From the NCBI RefSeq assembly GCF_033242265.1, contig NZ_BTFW01000001.1, positions 372,001-436,000 of the forward strand: a stretch of 64,000 nucleotides of DNA. The letters are read 5' to 3'. The position numbers were made by a program, and so were the translations under genes. Positions 58,574-64,000 of this stretch are shown here, piece by piece. The number at the start of each line of letters is the position of its first letter. Position 1 is the stretch's first letter. The stretch comes from Novosphingobium sp. IK01. Its GTDB lineage: Bacteria; Pseudomonadota; Alphaproteobacteria; Sphingomonadales; Sphingomonadaceae. Below the pieces are notes generated by a model. The model made no database searches. It saw only the letters and a program-made list of their open reading frames with translations, and was not told the origin of the DNA.

Positions 58574-61119
58574 CAGATCTTCACCGAAACGCGGCCATAG
58601 TAGAAGCCGCCCGACAGCCCGAACGGCGCGAAATTGCCATAGGCGCCCGAACCGTCGTAGCCGATGGCCCCGTTCTTCTGCGGATAGACGTCGAACAGGT
58701 TGTTGGCCCCCGCCGACAGGGTGATCCGCTTCGTCAGGTCGTAGCCCAGTTCGAGGTCGGTCACCCATTTGGCACCGAATGTGCGGTCGCCCGAGGGGAC
58801 GTTGCTGGACTCGGTATAGGAGCCATAGCGGGTGAGGCGCAGCAGGGCATGGGCGGGGCCGCGCGACCAGTCGCTGCTGAGCACGATCTTGTCGTGGGGG
58901 AGGGCCACGACGAGGTCGCGCTGGGCCTGTCGCCCGAACAGGGTGACGTTGAGCGAAGCCAGTTGCGCGGGGTTGGCGGCCACGCGCAGGATGGCGGTCT
59001 TGTTGTAGCTGTAGGCCGCGCTCAGGCGAAAGGTGCCCAGCGTGCCCGTGCGCAAGGTATAGTCGGCCACGGCATCGATGCCGCGCGTGCGGGTGTCGAT
59101 GGCATTGGTGAAGAACTGCGCGCTGTCGACGCCGGTAACCCCGTTGGCGAGCAGGATGGCGCGGATCGCGCTGCCCCCGTTCGATGAAGTGCCGAGGAAT
59201 TCGGTTTTCACGATGCGGTCGTCGACCCGGATCTGATAGACATCGACCGTGAGGTTGAGCGCGCCGTGCTGGTAGGTGAAACCGGCGGTGTAGCTGAGCG
59301 ATTTTTCCGGCTTGAGCGCGCGTGCGCCCAGCGCGAGGGCCGCCGCGCTGTCGACGGGCAGGAATTTCGAGACGGTGACGGTCGGCGTGCTGCCGATGAT
59401 CGTCGAGGTGTTCTGGGTGGTCGAGAAGCCGGTCTGGGCCAGCGAAGGCGCGCGAAAGCCCGAATTGACCCCGCCGCGCAGGGCAAAGCCGCTGCCCAGG
59501 TCATAGCGGGTCGAGACCTTGCCGCTCAGCGTGTTGCCCGCGCTGTCGTCATAGTGCTCGAAGCGCCCGGCCAGCCCCACATACCAGCGGGAGGTGACGT
59601 TGGTCGAGATGTCGGCATAGGCGGCAAAGTTGTTGCGGCTGAGCGCGGCGGCGTCGGCCGGCGAGGTGCCGGTGAACGAGACCAGCCCCGGCGAAGGATA
59701 GAGCCCGCCATAGAGCTGGCCAAAGGGCGTGCCATCAGACGGGATCTGGTAGCCGCCGTTGCGGTAGCTGTCGGGCTCGCCGGCCTTGCTCTGGAATTTT
59801 TCCCAGCGATGCTCGAAGCCGACGGCCACCGTCAGCGGCTTGGCCAGGCCGATGTCATAGTCGTGGGTGAGGTCGAGGTTGTTGACCCACAGGCTCTGGA
59901 TCTGCCTGCCCATGTAAAAGCTGGTGGGGCTGGTCGGTCCGATCGAGGGATTGAGCGTGTTTTCCGCCCCCAGCCAGACCGAATCGCGCCCGAACGAACT
60001 GCTCGCGTCCCAGTCCCACCCGGCCAGTTGCCCGCGTGCCCCCAGCGCGATCTGGAAATCGCGTTCGCTGATGCGCCGGTAGGCCTGGAACCCGGTGGGA
60101 TAGAGCTCGGACAGGACCGAGGAGCCCAGCACATTGGCCTGTCCGCCATAGCCGGTGGGCGAGGGGATATAGGCGCCGCGCGCGTCCTTGATGTCGCGAT
60201 AGCTGAAAGTCGAGAAGCTGTAGAGCGTGACCGCCCCGACCGGCAGTTCGGCGTCATACGAGCTGTTGACGATCACGTCGCGGTTGGAGCGGCCATAGCC
60301 GCCCGCGTAGACATGGTCGACCGTGCTCTCGCGCGGGTCGGGCTGGCCGTTCACGCGCGGGAGGATATAGGGCACCGGTTCGGCCGAGCTGTTCGCGCGG
60401 TCGTGGAACTTGGCCTCGGTGGCGAAATGGATGAAGCCGCCATCACCCAGCTTGAACCCGTAATCGGCGCCGAGCTGGTAGAGCCGCGCGCCCTTGGAAT
60501 AGAACTGGCCGCCGGTGAACGCAATATTCCCTCCCGTGCGGCTCTTGTCGAGGATGATGTTGATCACCCCCGAGATCGCGTCCGAGCCATATTGCGCGGC
60601 GGCCCCGTCGCGCAGCACCTCGATATGGCCCACCGCGTTGGTCGGGATCAGGTCGATGTCGACCGGGGTGGAGCCGCCCGACACGCGCGAGAGGTTGTTG
60701 ATCAGCGAGGTGGTGTGCCGCCGCTTGCCGTTGACGAGGACCAGCACATAGTCGCCCGAAAGCCCCCGGATCGAGATCGGCTTGACGCTGGCCGAGGTGC
60801 CCCCGCCGCCCAGCGCGGGCATGGTGAGCGAAGGCACGAGGTTGCCCAGGATCTCCTTGAGGCCGGTGCGCCCGGTCTGCTGGAGCGACTTGGCATCGAT
60901 CACGTCGATCGGCACCGGGCTGTCGGCCAGGGTACGGCCCTGCTGGCTGCGCGTGCCGGTCACGACGATGGCAGGGCCCTGCTCTGCCGGGCCCTGTTCG
61001 GCAGGCGCGGCCTCCACATCGGGGGAAGTGGGTATGTTGGCCGGGGCGGCGGGCGTCTCGGCCAGGGCGGGCATGGCGAAACTGGCCGCGCCCGAGAGAA
61101 GAAATGCGAAACGGTTCAT
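58573..61119 (-). CDS. TonB-dependent outer-membrane receptor
   Basis: An 848-residue receptor with a signal peptide (MNRFAFLLSGAASFAMPALA), a plug domain starting at IVVTGTRSQQGRTLADSPVP (TonB box region) with GDYVLVLVNGKRRH and DGAAAQYGSDAISGVINIIL, and a long beta-barrel ending in FGLSGGFYYGRVSVKI. ATG 61119 has AGGGGGCAAGCC. It imports a siderophore, cobalamin or oligosaccharide; the neighbouring binding protein and DUF5695 enzyme do not decide which. The stop overlaps the end of the 166-bp palindrome. Confidence 0.94.
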   Translation of the reverse strand: MNRFAFLLSGAASFAMPALAETPAAPANIPTSPDVEAAPAEQGPAEQGPAIVVTGTRSQQGRTLADSPVPIDVIDAKSLQQTGRTGLKEILGNLVPSLTMPALGGGGTSASVKPISIRGLSGDYVLVLVNGKRRHTTSLINNLSRVSGGSTPVDIDLIPTNAVGHIEVLRDGAAAQYGSDAISGVINIILDKSRTGGNIAFTGGQFYSKGARLYQLGADYGFKLGDGGFIHFATEAKFHDRANSSAEPVPYILPRVNGQPDPRESTVDHVYAGGYGRSNRDVIVNSSYDAELPVGAVTLYSFSTFSYRDIKDARGAYIPSPTGYGGQANVLGSSVLSELYPTGFQAYRRISERDFQIALGARGQLAGWDWDASSSFGRDSVWLGAENTLNPSIGPTSPTSFYMGRQIQSLWVNNLDLTHDYDIGLAKPLTVAVGFEHRWEKFQSKAGEPDSYRNGGYQIPSDGTPFGQLYGGLYPSPGLVSFTGTSPADAAALSRNNFAAYADISTNVTSRWYVGLAGRFEHYDDSAGNTLSGKVSTRYDLGSGFALRGGVNSGFRAPSLAQTGFSTTQNTSTIIGSTPTVTVSKFLPVDSAAALALGARALKPEKSLSYTAGFTYQHGALNLTVDVYQIRVDDRIVKTEFLGTSSNGGSAIRAILLANGVTGVDSAQFFTNAIDTRTRGIDAVADYTLRTGTLGTFRLSAAYSYNKTAILRVAANPAQLASLNVTLFGRQAQRDLVVALPHDKIVLSSDWSRGPAHALLRLTRYGSYTESSNVPSGDRTFGAKWVTDLELGYDLTKRITLSAGANNLFDVYPQKNGAIGYDGSGAYGNFAPFGLSGGFYYGRVSVKI

Positions 61120-61219
61120 GGCTTGCCCCCTGCAAAGCGGACGCACGGCCCCTCGCGCCCCGGAAAACGGGGCGGGTCCGGCGTCGTCAAAAATGGCGGA
61201 AATACGGGTGAGGAAAGGT

Positions 61220-61238
61220 GGGGCGGTCAGGCCGCCCC
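61220..61238 (-). terminator. Small hairpin after the binding-protein gene
   Basis: GGGGCGG-N5-CCGCCCC, perfect 7-bp stem, 23 bp after the stop of the binding-protein gene and 100 bp before the receptor ATG. Weak terminator candidate without a T run. Confidence 0.4.
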
Positions 61239-61260
61239 CGAACGGTCAGTCTGTGATCCG

Positions 61261-62265
61261 TCAGGGCGCCTTCGAGGCCGCCCCGGCGAGCAGCGGGTGA
61301 TAGGCCTGTTCGAGCGGCCTGTTCCCGCGCAGCGCCCCGGCGGAACGGAAATGGGCGACTACATCCTTTTGCCCGGCCTGCAACGTGGCATCGATGGGCA
61401 CACGCACCATGGCCTGATGCTCGATGAAATAGAGGGCGATGGGTTCTGGCAGCCCGGTCTCGCGGGACAGAACTTTCGCGTAGTCCCGAGGGTGGGTCTT
61501 GGCCCACAGATAGGCATCGGCCTCGCGGCGCAGGAAATCGGCCAGAAGCGCGGGCTTGTCCTGCACGGCCCGGTCGCTGGCGATGTCGAAGGCATAGCTG
61601 TCGAAATAGTCCGCGCCATCGGCCAGGATACGGGCTCCGGTGGCCAGCGCAGTCGGCACATAGGGTTGCCAGGTCGACCAGGCATCGACCGCGCCGCTGT
61701 CGAAGGCGGCCTTGGCGTCGGAGGGCGAGAGAAAGACGATCTTCACGTCATCGGGCTTGAGCCCGTTGGCTTCCAGCACGCGCAGCAGGGTGTAGTGCCC
61801 GATGGAGCCTTGCCCGGTGGCGATGCGCTTGCCCCGCAGATCGGCGGCACGGCGCAGCGGCGAGCCTCGCGGCACGAGCACGGCCAGCGATCCGTGTGGG
61901 CGCGGACGGGCCGAGAGCGCCGCCACGGCCTTGATCGGCTGTCCGTTCTGATAGGCGAACTGGAACGGCGCATCGCTCGCCATGCCCAGATCGACCGCCC
62001 CGGCGCCAATGGCTTCAAGCAGGTTCTGCGCAGCCGGGAACTCCGACCACTCGACACGATAGGGCGCCCCGTCGAGCGCGCCCGAAGCCAGCATCAGGGC
62101 CTTGGTCCCCCCGCGCTGGCTGCCGACCGCGAGCACCGGGCGCGACGATCCGCCGCGTGCGGCCAGCGCCCAGATGCCGAGGGCGGCCACCAGTACAACG
62201 GCAAGTCCGATCAGCCAGACCGACAGGCCGGAATGCCCGCGTCGGTCTCCAGATACGATGCTCAT
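61261..62265 (-). CDS. SsuA/NrtA-type substrate-binding protein with N-terminal anchor
   Basis: A 334-residue periplasmic-type binding protein of the sulfonate/nitrate/taurine family (NMT1/THI5-like fold). Signatures are FPAAQNLLEAIGAGAVDLGM, DLRGKRIATGQGSIGHYTLL, LSPSDAKAAFDSGAVDAWST and WQPY. The N-terminus has one strong membrane helix (SVWLIGLAVVLVAALGIWAL) without a clear cleavage site, so the protein may stay anchored. ABC permease and ATPase genes are not in the window on this side. It is near the TonB receptor on the same strand. Start ATG 62265 lacks a strong ribosome site. Confidence 0.85.
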   Translation of the reverse strand: MSIVSGDRRGHSGLSVWLIGLAVVLVAALGIWALAARGGSSRPVLAVGSQRGGTKALMLASGALDGAPYRVEWSEFPAAQNLLEAIGAGAVDLGMASDAPFQFAYQNGQPIKAVAALSARPRPHGSLAVLVPRGSPLRRAADLRGKRIATGQGSIGHYTLLRVLEANGLKPDDVKIVFLSPSDAKAAFDSGAVDAWSTWQPYVPTALATGARILADGADYFDSYAFDIASDRAVQDKPALLADFLRREADAYLWAKTHPRDYAKVLSRETGLPEPIALYFIEHQAMVRVPIDATLQAGQKDVVAHFRSAGALRGNRPLEQAYHPLLAGAASKAP

Positions 62266-62493
62266 TGCGCTGCGCGGTCTGCCCGGCCCCGGATGCCGGA
62301 GGGCGGAACGGCGGGCGTACCCGTGACCGGGCCAGTGACTGGGCCAGTGGCTGTAGTGGACATGATCGCTTCCCCGATTGGTCTCGTTGGCCGAAAAAGA
62401 CCGAAAAGAGCCGCAGGGAACAAGGTTGAATTCCAAATGTGCCGATTGAATATGGTGATAGGTCGGCTGGTCTTCGGGTCGGGAGGGTAGGGG

Positions 62494-63030
62494 TTACAGG
62501 GTGTCTTGTGCCTGTTCCGGGCAAAGGCTCGCCACGCGGTGCTGGTTGTCCCAGCGGGGCTTGTAGATTGCCAGCCCGGCCTTGAGTTGGCCGCACGACA
62601 GATCGCCCGCCGAGCCGCTCACCGTAGCCAGCGTGCGGCCATAGCGGTCGGTGCCCATGCGGTGAATGGTGAGGTTGCCATCGAGCGCGGCTGCCAGATG
62701 GCGCTGCGAGGCGAAGGGATCGCCCGGCGCGCAGACGCGGCTGCCATGGCAGTGACCGGGCATTTCGGGGGCGTCGATCCCCAGCAGGCGGATGCGCTCG
62801 CTGCCACACCGCAAGGTGTCCCCATCGACCGCGCGGCAGGCGCCCAACTTCGTGCCACCCAGTTCCGCTTTGTCCGCTCCGGGAGCAGGCAGCTCCGGCG
62901 CAGAGCGCTCGGGCGCGATTTGCCGGTGCAGGAAAGACAGCAGATCGGGCCGCAGAAGCGCGCTTCCGCCTCCCAGTGCCACGATCGCCGCGAGCACCAG
63001 AAGCGAGGGATTGCGCGTCGTTTTCTTCAT
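62494..63030 (-). CDS. Thermonuclease (SNase) family protein
   Basis: A 178-residue exported or anchored nuclease. After an N-terminal hydrophobic segment (PSLLVLAAIVALGGGSALL) comes the SNase core: CRAVDGDTLRCGSERIRLLG and IDAPEMPGH with the catalytic Asp/Glu, and MGTDRYGRTLATVSG with the catalytic Arg. Four or more cysteines suggest disulfides. ATG 63030 has AGGACCGAC before it; ATG 63060 would add 10 residues. Function: cleavage of extracellular or periplasmic DNA/RNA. Confidence 0.9.
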   Translation of the reverse strand: MKKTTRNPSLLVLAAIVALGGGSALLRPDLLSFLHRQIAPERSAPELPAPGADKAELGGTKLGACRAVDGDTLRCGSERIRLLGIDAPEMPGHCHGSRVCAPGDPFASQRHLAAALDGNLTIHRMGTDRYGRTLATVSGSAGDLSCGQLKAGLAIYKPRWDNQHRVASLCPEQAQDTL

Positions 63031-63462
63031 GTCGGTCCTGTCGTCAGAGCGCCGGTCCATTACCGCCCGCCTGCTTTGCGCAGCCCATTTTCAGGTTTTA
63101 TCAGAAAGATAAACCCGTGTTTGGCCATTCCGCGGGCCAGGGCTCCGGGTTTCTGTGGAGATTTCGGCAAGAGGGGCAGATGCGAATTTTCCCGGCCTCG
63201 GCTGCCACAACCGCACCGCACCATGCCGGTTTTGCGGCATAGCCTTGAATTCACTGATTCAAATGGTGGGGCCATCCGGCTGCCTCGAGGACCGGGCACG
63301 AGGCGCGCGACGCTAAGGTTGCCGGATTGCGGTAGGCGAATGTCGGTTGTGGTCAGAAATGCGTGGTCGAAGCGGCCACGCGGCAGATGGAAAACTTTAT
63401 CTACGCAACGGGTTGCTTGCACTCTGGTGGCTCGGATGCTGTCGATAGCATCGTACGCTTCA
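63031..63462. other. Gene-free stretch with a possible operator
   Basis: 432 bases between the thermonuclease start and the 3' end of the beta-propeller gene. TTGAAT-N6-ATTCAA (63245-63262) is a perfect 6-bp inverted repeat, and GGTTT(T)ATC/GATAAACC (63093-63115) could form a small hairpin just upstream of the thermonuclease. An open frame on the minus strand (63060-63572) overlaps the propeller gene and has no recognisable domain, so I do not call it. Confidence 0.4.
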
Positions 63463-64000
63463 TCAGCGGGTGGGCACGGCGATAATTCCCCATGGCCCGC
63501 CCGGCGAGGCGATCTTGCCGACCACGCGCATCGTGCGCAAGTCGACCACGGTGATATCCTCGCCCGGCCCATTGGCGGTGTAGCCCGTGGTGCCGTCGGG
63601 CGAGAGGGCCAGGCCCCAGGGCCTTTCGCCCACGCTGGCCGCTGCCAGAACCGGAGCCTGTGCGCGCGCGTCGGTGGTGTCGATCTTGAGCATCTTGCCC
63701 CCGCGTCCGGTGGTCACATAGACCGTGCCGTCCGCTACGGGGCCGGCCTTGACACTCATCGGGCGCTCCTCGGGGGCGAGGTGGATCGTGCGCAGGACGC
63801 GCGGGGTCTTGCCCGTGCTCAGGATCGTGAGCGAGGCGTCGAATTCGCCCCCGACCACGGCCCGGCCATCAGGCAGGAACGCGCTGCTGCGCGGTTGCTG
63901 GCCGACGGGAAGCGTGGCTGCAATCGTTTGCGCGCCCGACGCGGAAAAATGGACCAGGCTTACCGCATTGTCCTCTTCCGAGGTCGCCAGCAGGCTGCGG
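63463..64000 (-). CDS. YVTN-type beta-propeller protein, 3' part (open at window edge)
   Basis: The last 179 codons of a gene entering from the right. It has repeated blades of the 40-residue YVTN style: SLLATSEEDNAVSLVHFSAS, VADGTVYVTTGRGGKMLKID, and GLALSPDGTTGYTANGPGED followed by ITVVDLRTMRVVGKI. Such proteins are usually periplasmic and accompany quinoprotein or copper-related enzymes. The start and signal peptide are outside the window, so the exact type cannot be decided. Confidence 0.85.
   Translation of the reverse strand, partial: RSLLATSEEDNAVSLVHFSASGAQTIAATLPVGQQPRSSAFLPDGRAVVGGEFDASLTILSTGKTPRVLRTIHLAPEERPMSVKAGPVADGTVYVTTGRGGKMLKIDTTDARAQAPVLAAASVGERPWGLALSPDGTTGYTANGPGEDITVVDLRTMRVVGKIASPGGPWGIIAVPTR

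Noticed and set aside
63060..63572. 170-residue minus-strand frame overlapping the beta-propeller gene
   Set aside because: It overlaps a recognisable YVTN gene in another frame, has no domain and no ribosome site; likely a shadow of high-GC DNA.

Overview
The window looks like chromosomal DNA of a high-GC alphaproteobacterium, most probably of the Sphingomonadales (Novosphingobium or Sphingobium type). The evidence is very high GC with GC-rich third positions, a UrcA-family protein, a large TonB receptor, an imuA-imuB-dnaE2 mutagenesis cassette preceded by the alphaproteobacterial SOS box GAAC-N7-GAAC, and a BigR-controlled persulfide operon. No tRNA, rRNA, CRISPR array, phage gene or intact insertion sequence was found. 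The genus is an inference from gene content.

Layout. 1-6.7 kb: the 5' part of a DUF3857 protein, a LysR relic, an unknown membrane protein, a divergent SDR/AraC pair, a damaged divergent lysE/lysR pair and a DUF6880-like gene. 6.9-16.3 kb: mntH, then a catabolic cluster of two tandem near-identical zinc alcohol dehydrogenases, a flavin monooxygenase with an NTF2-like N-terminus, an SDR, an outer-membrane MetA-type protein and an AcoR-like sigma-54 activator. Two excellent -24/-12 promoters in this cluster each have a matching 16-bp palindrome at virtually the same upstream distance. This is the most coherent candidate for an undescribed regulon in the window. 16.4-25.8 kb: a nitroreductase and a complete kdp potassium system in the order membrane protein, micro-protein, kdpF-A-B-C-D-E.

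25.9-33.8 kb: a DUF1348 protein, a DJ-1/PfpI protein divergent from a GlxA-type AraC regulator, and imuA-imuB-dnaE2. 33.8-39.4 kb: a sulfide/persulfide detoxification operon (persulfide dioxygenase, two YeeE/YedE membrane proteins, a BLH-SQR fusion, a TauE exporter) divergent from a peroxiredoxin and the BigR sensor. 39.6-44 kb: ferredoxin, an exported metallo-beta-lactamase-fold hydrolase, PhzF, UrcA and a MocR regulator with an iterated operator. 44-54 kb: scoA-scoB-adc (ketone bodies to acetone), etfB-etfA, an acyl-CoA dehydrogenase, a HAD/ECH bifunctional enzyme and ETF:quinone oxidoreductase. Together these form a beta-oxidation and electron-transfer block.

54.2-64 kb: an accessory region. 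It holds a LysR regulator, a scar with remnants of a cytochrome c gene and a tannase/feruloyl esterase gene, a large DUF5695-like protein whose signal peptide lies in another frame, a 166-bp long palindrome, a TonB receptor, an anchored SsuA/NrtA-type binding protein, a thermonuclease and the 3' part of a YVTN beta-propeller gene. Several genes here and in the first 6 kb are truncated or deleted, so these look like the decaying, fluid ends of the window.
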